Positions 26,590-36,377 of a stretch of 64,000 nt of DNA are shown piece after piece (position 1 is the first letter of the stretch; each line of letters opens with the position of its first letter). The DNA lies in the NCBI RefSeq assembly GCF_003634825.1, contig NZ_RBXD01000001.1, positions 2,130,501-2,194,500 on the forward strand, given 5' to 3'. The notes below the pieces were generated by a model, which saw only the letters and a program-made list of their open reading frames with translations, was not told the origin of the DNA and made no database searches. The position numbers and the translations under genes are program-made. Source of the DNA: Flavobacterium sp. 123 (GTDB taxonomy: Bacteria; Bacteroidota; Bacteroidia; Flavobacteriales; Flavobacteriaceae).

Positions 26590-29058
26590 TTGAATGGTAT
26601 CAAAATCATATTTGTTTTCTTATTCTTTGGGATTGGATATTCCTGTTTAGCTCAATCAGCATTTGTTAGAGGGGTTGTTCTCGATACAAATAAACAAGCT
26701 GTTGAGGGCGTAAATGTGTCTTATTTAGGTAAAGGCACACAATCAAATGCGAATGGTTTTTATGAAATAGTTATTCCTGCCAATAAAATAGTAGCTATTG
26801 TTTTTTCGCACATTTCATTAAAAAAAGTAACGATGAGAATTGCTTTAAAAACAAATGAATCTTTCGAGTTTAATCCAGTTTTGAATGAAAATCAGGAGCA
26901 AATGGGTGAAGTGATTGTTACTTCAAAAAACAGAAAGCGTGCCGAAGGAATTGAATCGATTCAACCAGAAATCCTCCGAAAAATTCCTGGCGCAAATGCC
27001 GGTATAGAAAATATTTTAAAAACATTGCCTGGAGTAAATTCTAATAATGAGTTGAGTACACAATATGCTGTTCGAGGCGGTAATTATGATGAGAATTTGG
27101 TTTATGTAAATGAAATTGAAGTATATCGTCCGTTTCTGATTCGGTCGGGTCAACAAGAAGGATTGAGTTTTACCAATACGGATTTAGTTCAAAATATAGA
27201 TTTTTCGGCAGGAGGTTTTCAAGCTAAATTTGGGGATAAATTATCTTCGGTTTTAGATATTACGTATAGAAAACCGACTCAATTTGGAGCAACTCTTGAA
27301 ACTAGTTTTATTGGTGGAAATGTATCGGTTGATGCTGTTTCAAAAAACAAAAAATGGTCCGCAATAACAGGAGTTCGATATAGAAACAATAGTCTTTTGG
27401 TCAAAAGCCAAGAAACAAAAACAAATTACACACCAGCATTTGCGGATATTCAGACAAACATAAATTATCAGGCTTCCGCCAAATGGCAATGGAGTTTTCT
27501 AGGGAATATTTCTCAAAATAAATACCAATATAAGCCTTTATCTCGCAATACTAATTTTGGAACGATTGATAATCCAATGGCTTTGACTGTTTATTATGAA
27601 GGGCAGGAAAAGGATAAATATGACACCTATTTTGGAGCAATAAAATCAACTTTTGTAGCGTCAGACACTTTTACTTTGAAATTTATAGGTTCTTTATTTC
27701 ACACTTTGGAACAAGAACATTTTGATGTTTTGGCTCAATACCGACTAGGTGAAGTGGATTCGACTATTGGTTCTGAAACCTATGGGGATGTTGGTTTTAC
27801 TCGAGGAATTGGTTCTGAACTCAGTCATGCTCGCAATGATTTAGATGCTTTAATTGCAAATATTGAACTCAAAGGGTCTTATGATTGGAAAAAGAATACG
27901 TTAGAGTGGGGGACTAAATACACAAGAGAGTCTATCAGGGATAGAATTATTGAATGGGAAGTAATCGATTCTGCTGGGTTTTCTTTAAATCCACCTCTTG
28001 TTATATTGCCTAAAAACAATCAACCTTACACTTCTTTTGCAGGACCTTTAGCGCCATATCAAAGTGTTATAGCAACAAATTTTAATACCATTAACCGATT
28101 TTCAGGATATACGCAATGGAGTTTGAAAAGCAACATTGGAACTAGTGAAGTTTGGTATAATGCAGGAGTACGTTTTCATAGTTGGAATATTTCGGGTGCT
28201 GCTATTGATGGAAAAACGCAGGCTACTTTAAGTCCGCGAGCCCAATTTTCATTGAAGCCTGATTGGGAAAAAGATATAATTTTTAGACTATCTGGAGGTT
28301 TGTACAGTCAGCCGCCGTTTTATAGAGAGTTGCGTGATAATGAAGGAATAGTACAGCCAAATGTCAAAGCGCAGCAATCCATTCATTTTGTTTTAAGTTC
28401 TGATTATACTTTTAAAATGTGGAAGCGACCTTTTAAATTAGTTTCCGAATTGTATTATAAATCGATGACGGATGTGAATACGTATACAATTGACAATGTC
28501 AGAATTCGATATGCCGCTTCAAATAATGCGGTTGCTTATGCACAAGGATTGGATTTACGTTTGAATGGTGAGTTTGTTCCAGGAACAGAATCTTGGATAA
28601 GTTTTGGGTATTTAAAAACTGAGGAAAATAGTAATGGAGTAGGATATATCAGTAGACCAACGGATCAAAGGTTAAAGTTTGGACTTTTATTTCAGGATTA
28701 TATGCCTAATATTCCAAGCGTTAAATTGTATTTGAATTTAGTGTACAATACAGGATTACCGGGCGGATCACCTTCTTATGCGAATCCTTATTTGTACCAA
28801 AATAGATTGAATGATTACCGTCGTGCGGATATAGGTTTCTCAAAAGTATTTATAGATAATTCGACAAAAGTGTCAAATGATAGTTGGCTTAAAAATTTGA
28901 AAGAACTATCCATTGGATTGGAGATTTTTAATCTTTTTGACAATCAAAATGCAATTACCAATACTTGGGTTCGCGATGTGTATTCTAAAAACCAATATGC
29001 AATTCCTAATTACATGACCACAAGAGTTTTTAATGTAAAATTAAATGTGCGTTTGTAA
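26590..29058 (+). CDS. TonB-dependent outer-membrane receptor with carboxypeptidase-like N-terminal domain
   Basis: An 822-aa receptor. It appears to start at TTG (26590), because no in-frame ATG precedes the signal peptide NGIKIIFVFLFFGIGYSCLAQ. A CarboxypepD_reg domain (about 25-105, VRGVVLDTNKQAVEGVNVSY), a plug (about 115-225, LKTLPGVNSNNELSTQYAVRG) and a 22-strand-type barrel follow. The plug text VRGGNYDENLVYVNEIEVYRP is typical of a conserved flavobacterial receptor. The barrel ends VFNVKLNVRL. It is co-transcribed with the M23 peptidase (12-nt gap). The ligand is unknown. Confidence 0.88.
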   Translation: MNGIKIIFVFLFFGIGYSCLAQSAFVRGVVLDTNKQAVEGVNVSYLGKGTQSNANGFYEIVIPANKIVAIVFSHISLKKVTMRIALKTNESFEFNPVLNENQEQMGEVIVTSKNRKRAEGIESIQPEILRKIPGANAGIENILKTLPGVNSNNELSTQYAVRGGNYDENLVYVNEIEVYRPFLIRSGQQEGLSFTNTDLVQNIDFSAGGFQAKFGDKLSSVLDITYRKPTQFGATLETSFIGGNVSVDAVSKNKKWSAITGVRYRNNSLLVKSQETKTNYTPAFADIQTNINYQASAKWQWSFLGNISQNKYQYKPLSRNTNFGTIDNPMALTVYYEGQEKDKYDTYFGAIKSTFVASDTFTLKFIGSLFHTLEQEHFDVLAQYRLGEVDSTIGSETYGDVGFTRGIGSELSHARNDLDALIANIELKGSYDWKKNTLEWGTKYTRESIRDRIIEWEVIDSAGFSLNPPLVILPKNNQPYTSFAGPLAPYQSVIATNFNTINRFSGYTQWSLKSNIGTSEVWYNAGVRFHSWNISGAAIDGKTQATLSPRAQFSLKPDWEKDIIFRLSGGLYSQPPFYRELRDNEGIVQPNVKAQQSIHFVLSSDYTFKMWKRPFKLVSELYYKSMTDVNTYTIDNVRIRYAASNNAVAYAQGLDLRLNGEFVPGTESWISFGYLKTEENSNGVGYISRPTDQRLKFGLLFQDYMPNIPSVKLYLNLVYNTGLPGGSPSYANPYLYQNRLNDYRRADIGFSKVFIDNSTKVSNDSWLKNLKELSIGLEIFNLFDNQNAITNTWVRDVYSKNQYAIPNYMTTRVFNVKLNVRL

Positions 29059-29145
29059 TTTCTTCTGAAAATAAATGAATTGGATACGGTTAAAGCATTT
29101 TTAAAAATCATTACATTTGAATTTATTTTTTAATAAAATAGCAAC

Positions 29146-29868
29146 ATGAAAAAAATACACATAGCCTTATTAGGAATCTCACTTTTGTTACTAGCAAGTT
29201 GTAAAGAAGAGGTTGAAAAACCAAGGGTGATTTATGATGCGTCTAATAAAACGGCAGTAATTACTAAAACAGATTCAACACAAATCGAAATTGCGGATTT
29301 GCCAATACAGATGGAAGGAACAAATTACCTGATTCATCCTGTGGGAGATTTAAGTATTTTTGATAAAGGGACAAAAACTAAATATGGTTCTTCGAGTGTT
29401 AATGATTTGAGTTTTACTATTTCGAATGTAGCGAAATATGAGATTACAGGTTATTTGCAAAATCTAAAATTTCAAAAAATCGACTCAGATTCTATAAAAC
29501 CTTTGACTGATAAACCCGTTTTGATTCAGACGGCTACGTATTTAAAATCAATTTCGGATAAGATTGATAAACAAATTTTGGTGTATACCATGGTGGATAT
29601 GGATACTAACAAAGATGGAAAATTAGACACAAGCGATATAAAAGCATTGTATTTAAGTAAAATTAGCGGTGAAAAATTCACAAAAGTTTCTTCTGATTTT
29701 GAAGAATTGATAGATTGGAATCTAATAGAATCAAATAATCGTTTGTACTTTAGAACGGTTGAGGATACCAATAAAAATGGTCAATTTGATAAAAAAGATG
29801 TAGTACACTACAATTACATTGATTTGTCAAACAAGAATTGGACTGTGATTAATTATAAACCAGTTTAA
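29146..29868 (+). CDS. Lipoprotein with two calcium-loop-like repeats
   Basis: A 240-aa lipoprotein with lipobox LLLASC (Cys19). Two EF-hand-like acidic loops occur near the C-terminus: DTNKDGKLDTSD (about 162-173) and DTNKNGQFDKKD (about 206-217). These match the DxNxDGxxD calcium-binding pattern of dockerin-like and EF-hand loops. No other family is recognised. It lies 87 nt after a TonB receptor and may be an accessory surface lipoprotein to it; that link is inference. Confidence 0.78.
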   Translation: MKKIHIALLGISLLLLASCKEEVEKPRVIYDASNKTAVITKTDSTQIEIADLPIQMEGTNYLIHPVGDLSIFDKGTKTKYGSSSVNDLSFTISNVAKYEITGYLQNLKFQKIDSDSIKPLTDKPVLIQTATYLKSISDKIDKQILVYTMVDMDTNKDGKLDTSDIKALYLSKISGEKFTKVSSDFEELIDWNLIESNNRLYFRTVEDTNKNGQFDKKDVVHYNYIDLSNKNWTVINYKPV

Positions 29869-29875
29869 AGGTTTA

Positions 29876-30577
29876 TTAAATCAGAATATCACTTTCCAAA
29901 TCAGATTTTTCAATTTCAAAATTAAAGCCTAATTCAGAAACTAGTTGAATTACTAGTTTTTTATACCAGTTTTCAGATTTAGGATGGATGTAGATTTTCT
30001 CGATTAATTGGTCAATATCTACATTTATTTTTAAACCATCATTTATCTTTATTTTGCTTTCGGAAATATCTGAAATGATTCGGACTTCGCGCTCGTATTG
30101 AAAGCTTTTTCGTTTGAATAAAAAAGGGAAAAACATGTCGTCAAAAGGAATGTATTCTTTTTTGTAATCAATATAATTTACCTCCCCAATGTATTGATTG
30201 ATGTTTTGTTCTGGGTCTAATGCTTTTTGTAATCGTCCAATAGTTGATTGAATAGCAAGACCTTCGCTGTTTTGTGTGAAAATTTGCCACATTGCAAACG
30301 ATTCATATTCGTTAATATGCCAGCTGCTAATGGCTACTTTCTCCCGATGTGTTTTGTAATAATTTAAAAAGTCAGGATTATCCGTGGCTAATTTTTTAAT
30401 CTCTTCAAAAGTAGGTTCGCTAAATGTGCCTTCGTATTGATCTTCAAATTTGTCAGATCGAGACATGAATAGTTTTTGAGAAAGTAATAAATCTAAAAAT
30501 TTAGATAAATCAAGATACTTCCAAACCACAGTATCCGTGTCGTTTGGAAGTTTTATGTTTGAATTGTTTAGGTACAT
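29876..30577 (-). CDS. DUF2971 family protein
   Basis: A 233-aa soluble protein. The segment KYLDLSKFLDLLLSQKLFMS, then SRSDKFEDQYEG, and AISSWHINEYESFAMWQIF, then KRKSFQYEREVRII match the DUF2971 pattern, which is widespread in bacteria and phages and of unknown function. It faces away from its left neighbour. A TAAATTTG box on the minus strand at 30606-30613 is the likely -7 element. Confidence 0.83.
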   Translation of the reverse strand: MYLNNSNIKLPNDTDTVVWKYLDLSKFLDLLLSQKLFMSRSDKFEDQYEGTFSEPTFEEIKKLATDNPDFLNYYKTHREKVAISSWHINEYESFAMWQIFTQNSEGLAIQSTIGRLQKALDPEQNINQYIGEVNYIDYKKEYIPFDDMFFPFLFKRKSFQYEREVRIISDISESKIKINDGLKINVDIDQLIEKIYIHPKSENWYKKLVIQLVSELGFNFEIEKSDLESDILI

Positions 30578-30617
30578 TGTAGCTTTATAAAGGAACCTAA
30601 AGTTACAAATTTATAGG

Positions 30618-32447
30618 TTACTCAAAGGATTGTAAAGTTACTAATTTGTTATAAGTTCCGTTCATAGCGATAAGCTCTTCGTGCGAACCTTGTTCTACAA
30701 TTTTTCCTTTTTTCATTACAATAATCTTATCTGCTTTTTGTATTGTAGAAAGGCGGTGCGCAATCACAATTGAAGTTCTGTTTTGCATCATGTTTTCTAA
30801 AGCAACTTGAACAAATTTTTCGCTTTCCGTATCTAATGCAGATGTAGCTTCATCCAAAATCATTATAGGAGGATTTTTCAATACAGCACGAGCAATTGAT
30901 AATCGTTGTTTTTGTCCTCCTGAAAGTTTGTTTCCGCTATCGCCAATATTAGTATAAATACCATTTGGAAGTTCATTTACAAATTCAAAGGCATTGGCAA
31001 TTTTTAAAGCTTCAATAATTTCATCATCTGTAGCATCTGATTTTCCAAGCGAAACATTTGCTTTAATGGTATCATTAAATAAAATACTATCTTGAGTTAC
31101 TAATCCCATTAGACCTCTTAAGGATTGAAGATTGATGTCTTTAATATCTGTTCCGTCAATGCTTATAGTTCCTTCTTTTACATCATAAAAACGGGTTAAT
31201 AAATTTGCTATTGTACTTTTTCCGCTTCCGGATTGTCCAACTAATGCCACTGTTTGTCCTTTTTTAACTTCAAGTGTAAAGTCTTTTAAAACGGTTTCTT
31301 CTTCGTATTTAAAGTTGACATTTTTAATTGTAATTTCAGAATTAAAAGAAGTCTTTTCAAGAGCATTTTCTTTAGAAGTAATTTCGTTTTCAACTTCTAA
31401 TACTTCAAAAACACGTTCTGCTGCTGCTAATCCATTTTTCACAGAATAAGATGCTTTAGAAATTGCTTTAGCAGGAGTAAGAATGTTGAAAGCTAAAGTT
31501 AGGTAAACAATAAAGGCTGATCCGTCTAATGTTTTATCTACTAATACTAAATTTCCTCCGTAAAAAAGTAAGGTTGCAATAGTGGTAACACCTAAAAATT
31601 CACTCAGTGGTGTTGCTAAATTATTTTTACTTCCTATACTGTTTGATAAATTCAGTAAACGAGTTACAGAATCGAGAAATTTACCTTTAAAATTTGGTTC
31701 AGCATTGTAACTTTTAATCACTTTAAGGCCACCTAAACTTTCATCAACAATCGAAATAAGAAAGCCACTTTCTTTTTGTGCTTCTAATGATTGTGCTCTC
31801 AGGTTTTTTGCAACTTTAGAAATAATTAAACCAGAAATTGGCATAAAAATTAAAACAAACAAAGTAAGTTTTACGCTTATTATAAACATCGTCACCAACG
31901 TGAAAATGATAGTCAGCGGTTCTTTTACAACGAGCTCTAAAATAGAAAAAAAAGAGTTTTGAACCTCATTAACATCACCCAGCATACGAGCCATAATATC
32001 ACCCTTTCTTTTTTCAGAATAATACGAAATGGGTAATTCTACAATTTTATCATACATTGTTTTTCTCAAATCTCTAAGCACTCCATTTTTTAGGTGCATG
32101 ATATGATAAGAAGCGAGATAGTTAAATAAGTTTTTGAATAAAAAGGTTGTAATAACTAATAAAACAACAAAAAGTAGCGCAACTTGAATGCTGTTCTCTT
32201 TTGTTAATTCTGAAATTTTGTAGTATAAAAAATCAGAACCAAATTGCTTAATATTTCCTAATCCAGTATATATTGGTTCTTTTTCAATTTTTTTTGTTTT
32301 ACCAAAAAGTACTTCAAGAACTGGGAATAGTGTCAACATTGAAATAGTGCTAAACAAAGCATATAAAATGTTGTATATGACATTCCAAATAATGTTATAC
32401 TTATAAGGTTTTGTATAAGGAATTAGTTTTATTAGGTTTTTATCCAT
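30618..32447 (-). CDS. ABC exporter, fused permease-ATPase (MsbA-like)
   Basis: A 609-aa half-transporter. It has six transmembrane segments (about 20-330, type IV exporter), then a nucleotide-binding domain (about 370-609) with Walker A GQSGSGKST, signature LSGGQKQR, Walker B IMILDEATSALD and the H-loop IVIAHRLST. The layout is that of MsbA lipid flippases and of homodimeric lipid or peptide exporters. The ATG overlaps the phosphosugar mutase stop by one base, so they are coupled. Confidence 0.92.
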   Translation of the reverse strand: MDKNLIKLIPYTKPYKYNIIWNVIYNILYALFSTISMLTLFPVLEVLFGKTKKIEKEPIYTGLGNIKQFGSDFLYYKISELTKENSIQVALLFVVLLVITTFLFKNLFNYLASYHIMHLKNGVLRDLRKTMYDKIVELPISYYSEKRKGDIMARMLGDVNEVQNSFFSILELVVKEPLTIIFTLVTMFIISVKLTLFVLIFMPISGLIISKVAKNLRAQSLEAQKESGFLISIVDESLGGLKVIKSYNAEPNFKGKFLDSVTRLLNLSNSIGSKNNLATPLSEFLGVTTIATLLFYGGNLVLVDKTLDGSAFIVYLTLAFNILTPAKAISKASYSVKNGLAAAERVFEVLEVENEITSKENALEKTSFNSEITIKNVNFKYEEETVLKDFTLEVKKGQTVALVGQSGSGKSTIANLLTRFYDVKEGTISIDGTDIKDINLQSLRGLMGLVTQDSILFNDTIKANVSLGKSDATDDEIIEALKIANAFEFVNELPNGIYTNIGDSGNKLSGGQKQRLSIARAVLKNPPIMILDEATSALDTESEKFVQVALENMMQNRTSIVIAHRLSTIQKADKIIVMKKGKIVEQGSHEELIAMNGTYNKLVTLQSFE

Positions 32448-34174
32448 TAGTTCAATTGCATTGCAATAATAATATTCTTTATTTTATCGTTTAATGAGTC
32501 TTCTACTTTTTTGAAGTTCTCAACAGCATCCAACGCTGTATTTACACTGATATAAAATTTTATTTTTGGTTCAGTTCCACTTGGTCTAGCACAAATTTTT
32601 GAGCCATCTTCAGTATAATAAATCAAAACATCTGCTTTAGGCATATCCATGATTTCTTCTTCACCAGTTAATAAATTTTTTGCTACGGATGATTTGTAGT
32701 CTTCCAGCATGATAACACGTTGACCGTTGATTTCTTTCACTGGATTTTCACGCAAAGTCACCATCATTTTGTTGATTTCGGCTAGACCTTCCATTCCTTT
32801 TTTAGTAATAGAAATCAAATGTTCTTTATAAAAACCGTGTGCTACATATAATTTTAATAGTTCTTTGTATACGGTGCTTCCTTTGGCTTTTGCTTGGGCT
32901 GCTACTTCGCAAATCAATAAAGTAGCCGCAACAGCATCTTTATCACGAACCGCATCACCTACCATATATCCAAAACTTTCTTCTCCACCACCAATGAATT
33001 TTAGTTCTGGAAAATCTTTAATCATTTTGGCAATCCACTTAAATCCTGTTAATCCTACTTTGAATTGCACTCCGTATGCTGATGCTAATTCCATAATCAT
33101 AGGTGTAGAAACGATTGTAGATCCTACAAATTGTTTGCCATCGATTTTTCCTGCTTTTTTCCATTCTTCTAATAAGAAAGCAGTCATCAAAATCATGGTT
33201 TGGTTTCCGTTCAACAAAGTCATTTCGCCTTCGTTATTTCGAACAGCAACACCTAATCGGTCGCAATCTGGATCGGTACCAATTACAATATCGGAATTGG
33301 TTTTATCAGCTAATGCTAATGCCATTGCTAAAGCTTCAGGTTCTTCTGGATTTGGCGATTTGACAGTTGGAAAATCTCCGTTTGGAACTCTTTGTTCTTC
33401 AACTATGTTTACATTAGGATATCCTGCTTGTGATAGGGTATCTGGAACTAATGTTATGGATGTTCCGTGCAAAGAAGTGAAAACAATATTTAGATTTTCT
33501 TTGGCTTCAGCCGGAGTATTAAAGCTGGCATTTTCAATAGATGATTTAATGAAAGCTTGGTCAATATCTTTGTCTATATAGTGAATTAAACTTTCATTCG
33601 CATCGAACTTGATTTGATTGTAATTTAAATTTTCAATTACATTGATAATTCCTTCATCTTCTGGTGGAACAATTTGTCCTCCATCTTGCCAATATACTTT
33701 GTAACCATTGTATTCTGGTGGATTGTGTGATGCAGTTAGGACGATTCCGCATTGGCATCCTAGATATTTAAGTGCAAATGACAATTCAGGTGTTGGACGT
33801 AAATCTGAAAATAAATAAACTTCAATTCCGTTTGCAGAGAAAACATCCGCTACAACTTTTGCTAAACTTTTACTATTATGGCGACAATCAAAAGCTATAA
33901 CCGCTTTCAAAGGTTGGTTAGGAAATGCAGTGTGCAAATAATCCGAAAGACCTTGTGTGCTTTTGCCAAGCGTGTACTTATTGATTCGGTTGTTTCCAAC
34001 GCCCATAATACCTCGCATACCACCCGTTCCAAATTCAAGATTTTTATAAAAACTTTCTTCTAGTTCTTTTGGAGCGGAAGTCATCATGGTTTTAACAGCT
34101 TCTTGCGTAGCTGCATCGAATGTTGGGGCTAACCATTCATTTACTGCGTCTAAAATATTTTGTTTAATGTCCAT
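32447..34174 (-). CDS. Phosphosugar mutase (phosphoglucomutase/phosphomannomutase, PGM2-like)
   Basis: A 575-aa alpha-D-phosphohexomutase. The active-site serine loop is TASHNPPEYNGYKVYW, the metal-binding loop is IGTDPDCDRLG, the sugar-binding loop is GGGEESFGYMVG, and the phosphate-binding loop is ARPSGTEPKIKFY. The length and GGTGGMRG-like N-terminal text (FGTGGMRGIMG) fit the long PGM2 class. It likely interconverts glucose- or mannose-6- and 1-phosphate for glycan synthesis. It overlaps the ABC exporter gene by one base. Confidence 0.94.
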   Translation of the reverse strand: MDIKQNILDAVNEWLAPTFDAATQEAVKTMMTSAPKELEESFYKNLEFGTGGMRGIMGVGNNRINKYTLGKSTQGLSDYLHTAFPNQPLKAVIAFDCRHNSKSLAKVVADVFSANGIEVYLFSDLRPTPELSFALKYLGCQCGIVLTASHNPPEYNGYKVYWQDGGQIVPPEDEGIINVIENLNYNQIKFDANESLIHYIDKDIDQAFIKSSIENASFNTPAEAKENLNIVFTSLHGTSITLVPDTLSQAGYPNVNIVEEQRVPNGDFPTVKSPNPEEPEALAMALALADKTNSDIVIGTDPDCDRLGVAVRNNEGEMTLLNGNQTMILMTAFLLEEWKKAGKIDGKQFVGSTIVSTPMIMELASAYGVQFKVGLTGFKWIAKMIKDFPELKFIGGGEESFGYMVGDAVRDKDAVAATLLICEVAAQAKAKGSTVYKELLKLYVAHGFYKEHLISITKKGMEGLAEINKMMVTLRENPVKEINGQRVIMLEDYKSSVAKNLLTGEEEIMDMPKADVLIYYTEDGSKICARPSGTEPKIKFYISVNTALDAVENFKKVEDSLNDKIKNIIIAMQLN

Positions 34175-34223
34175 ATAGTATGTATTTTTAGTTTGAAATT
34201 TTGATTTTAACCGAAATTGGAAA

Positions 34224-35183
34224 TTACAAAAAATTTACTTCACTTGAAACTTTGTATCGGCCTTCGTTGTTTTTTGTACGTAAAATAATTTCACCAAGAA
34301 ATCCAGCCAAAAACAATTGTGTTCCTAAAACCATGGTTGTTAAAGCAATATAAAACCAAGGATTACTCGTAACTAAATTATAATGTAAACCGGCATATAA
34401 ATGGTATAGTTTAGAAATTCCAATATATCCAGCAAGCAAAAATCCGATAATGAACATTAAAGAACCCATAGCGCCAAATAAGTGCATTGGTCTTTTTCCA
34501 AAACGGGAAAGAAACCAAATGGTAATTAAATCCAAGAAACCATTTATGAAACGTTCCATTCCAAATTTAGTTTCACCGTATTTTCGGGCTTGATGCTGAA
34601 CTACTTTTTCTCCAATTTTACTAAAACCTGCATTTTTTGCCAATACAGGAATGTATCGATGCATTTCGCCAGAAACTTCGATATTTTTAACGACTACGTT
34701 TCTATAGGATTTTAATCCACAGTTAAAATCATTTAGTTCTACGCCAGAAGTTTTTCTAGCCGCCCAATTAAATAATTTTGAAGGTAAATTTTTTGCTACT
34801 ACCGAATCATAACGTTTCTTTTTCCAACCAGAAACCAAATCGTATTTATCATCGATAATCATGTCGTATAATCCTGGAATTTCTTCAGGACTGTCTTGTA
34901 AGTCAGCATCCATAGTGATTATGACATCGCCTTGAGCTTTTGCAAAACCAGCGTGTAAAGCTTGCGATTTTCCAAAATTTTTCATGAAACGAATGCCTTT
35001 TACATGAGGGTTTTTATGTGCAAATTGCTCAATAGTTCCCCATGAATTATCAGTACTGCCATCATCAATAAAAATGATTTCGTAGGTGTAATTTTTTGAT
35101 TGCATTACCGAAATAATCCAATTGTACAATTCTTGAAGTGATTCCTCTTCATTGAGAAGCGGTATGAGTATAGATAAATTCAT
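34224..35183 (-). CDS. Family 2 glycosyltransferase with C-terminal membrane helices
   Basis: A 319-aa GT-A enzyme. It begins LSILIPLLNEEESLQELY, has FIDDGSTDNS, the metal-binding DADLQDSPEEIP (about 96-107) and the GMERFINGFLDLITIWF segment. Two transmembrane helices follow (about 232-255 and 270-292). The arrangement is that of polyprenyl-phosphate glycosyltransferases such as DPM1/GtrB/ArnC, which load a sugar onto undecaprenyl phosphate. The 49-nt gap from the mutase and the shared direction suggest one envelope-glycan operon. Confidence 0.9.
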   Translation of the reverse strand: MNLSILIPLLNEEESLQELYNWIISVMQSKNYTYEIIFIDDGSTDNSWGTIEQFAHKNPHVKGIRFMKNFGKSQALHAGFAKAQGDVIITMDADLQDSPEEIPGLYDMIIDDKYDLVSGWKKKRYDSVVAKNLPSKLFNWAARKTSGVELNDFNCGLKSYRNVVVKNIEVSGEMHRYIPVLAKNAGFSKIGEKVVQHQARKYGETKFGMERFINGFLDLITIWFLSRFGKRPMHLFGAMGSLMFIIGFLLAGYIGISKLYHLYAGLHYNLVTSNPWFYIALTTMVLGTQLFLAGFLGEIILRTKNNEGRYKVSSEVNFL

Positions 35184-35189
35184 TACGGA

Positions 35190-35723
35190 TTATTCTTGTG
35201 ATGAAGGTTTGCTTTTAAAAAATGCGGCCATAACTAAGCCAAAGATTGAACTGAAAACAATACTAAAAATAGAACCTTTTAATAGTTCAACAACTGAATA
35301 AGGATCATTTTCTTTGAGTTTTGCTATCGCTTCGTTTATTGCAGATGCAGGTGTGCCAAATTTCTGCATCATATTTACGGTATATTTGATAGTTAAATCT
35401 TTTACTGCATCTTTAGCTGATGGGTCAATAATGTTGAATAAAATAATATTAAAGACTACTGAAATTAAGATACCAATAACCGCAGATATAAAATAAGTTG
35501 TGAAAGCATCTTTGAATGGAAAAACTCCTTTTAATTCTCTTTTAGTTTTTGAAAGTAGAACAATACCAATTGTTAGATAAGTAGCGATGCTTAAAATCCC
35601 AATCCACCAAGAAGTGAAAAGGTTTAGGTCGATTGCATATATAGTAGCGGTAATTAAAGAGGAGATTATTCCTGTTGTAATTCCAAATGTAATTCCGTTG
35701 CGTTTTATAATTTCGTTTAGCAT
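35190..35723 (-). CDS. DUF4199 family integral membrane protein
   Basis: A 177-aa protein with four predicted transmembrane helices (about 12-30, 38-58, 72-95 and 147-168). The segment FPFKDAFTTYFISAVIGILISVVF is typical of DUF4199, a Bacteroidota family of unknown function. It lies 6 nt before the glycosyltransferase start, a frequent pairing in the phylum. A TATATTTG box on the minus strand at 35749-35756 is the likely -7 element. Confidence 0.85.
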   Translation of the reverse strand: MLNEIIKRNGITFGITTGIISSLITATIYAIDLNLFTSWWIGILSIATYLTIGIVLLSKTKRELKGVFPFKDAFTTYFISAVIGILISVVFNIILFNIIDPSAKDAVKDLTIKYTVNMMQKFGTPASAINEAIAKLKENDPYSVVELLKGSIFSIVFSSIFGLVMAAFFKSKPSSQE

Positions 35724-35823
35724 TAGTAGCTCTTTTATTATTAATCTACAAATATAGCAATTCCCGATATATTCAGGCTTAAAAAATGCTTTTTAGAATT
35801 ATATAAAAAAAACTAACAAAGAT

Positions 35824-35852
35824 TTGATTATTAAAAAATAAGTGTAAATTTG
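35824..35852 (+). promoter_or_regulatory. Promoter of the L31 gene
   Basis: TTG (35824-35826), an 18-bp spacer and TAAATTTG (35845-35852) form a Flavobacterium consensus promoter. The leader to the L31 ATG is about 105 nt. Confidence 0.72.
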
Positions 35853-35964
35853 CAAACTCAAAATAATGATGTAAAAACAAAAAGTTATAATGCGTTTATA
35901 CCTTTTCTGTTAGAAGAAAAGCTTCAAAGCAAGTTATAATTGAAACAAATAAAAAAGATTTAAG

Positions 35965-36216
35965 ATGAAAAAAGGTGTACACCCAGAAAATTACAGATTA
36001 GTAGCTTTTAAAGACATGTCAAACGAAGATGTTTTTATTACTAAATCTACTGCAGATACAAAAGAAACAATTATTGTTGATGGTGTTGAATATCCAGTTG
36101 TAAAAATGGAGATTTCAAGAACTTCTCACCCTTTTTACACAGGTAAATCTAAACTTATTGATACTGCAGGACGTATTGATAAATTTAAAACTAAATACGC
36201 TAAACACGTTAAATAA
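35965..36216 (+). CDS. rpmE: 50S ribosomal protein L31, type B
   Basis: An 83-aa ribosomal protein. It starts [20 protein letters not shown], has [13 protein letters not shown], and ends in a basic tail ([10 protein letters not shown]). The zinc-binding cysteines of type A L31 are absent, so this is the zinc-independent type B, the usual constitutive form in Bacteroidota. A promoter and a terminator frame it as a single-gene unit. Confidence 0.96.
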   Translation: MKKGVHPENYRLVAFKDMSNEDVFITKSTADTKETIIVDGVEYPVVKMEISRTSHPFYTGKSKLIDTAGRIDKFKTKYAKHVK

Positions 36217-36239
36217 TTTTAACTTGTTTTTAAATATAA

Positions 36240-36270
36240 TAAAGCCTTCCTTTTGGGAGGCTTTTTGTTT
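36240..36270 (+). terminator. Rho-independent terminator of the L31 gene
   Basis: Stem AAAGCCTTCC with its complement (one G.U pair) and a T-tetraloop, followed by T residues. Confidence 0.8.
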
Positions 36271-36377
36271 TTTATCTACTTGAAAACTTTGTAACTTTGA
36301 GGTCAATATTATTAAACGGTAGGTTGGTAAATTAATTTTTGAATCAACAAATGGCCGAATAACCAATAAACAATTTT

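Noticed and set aside
32865..33581. A 238-aa plus-strand frame opposite the phosphosugar mutase
   Set aside because: It lies wholly antisense to a gene with every catalytic motif, has low-complexity composition and no start signals.
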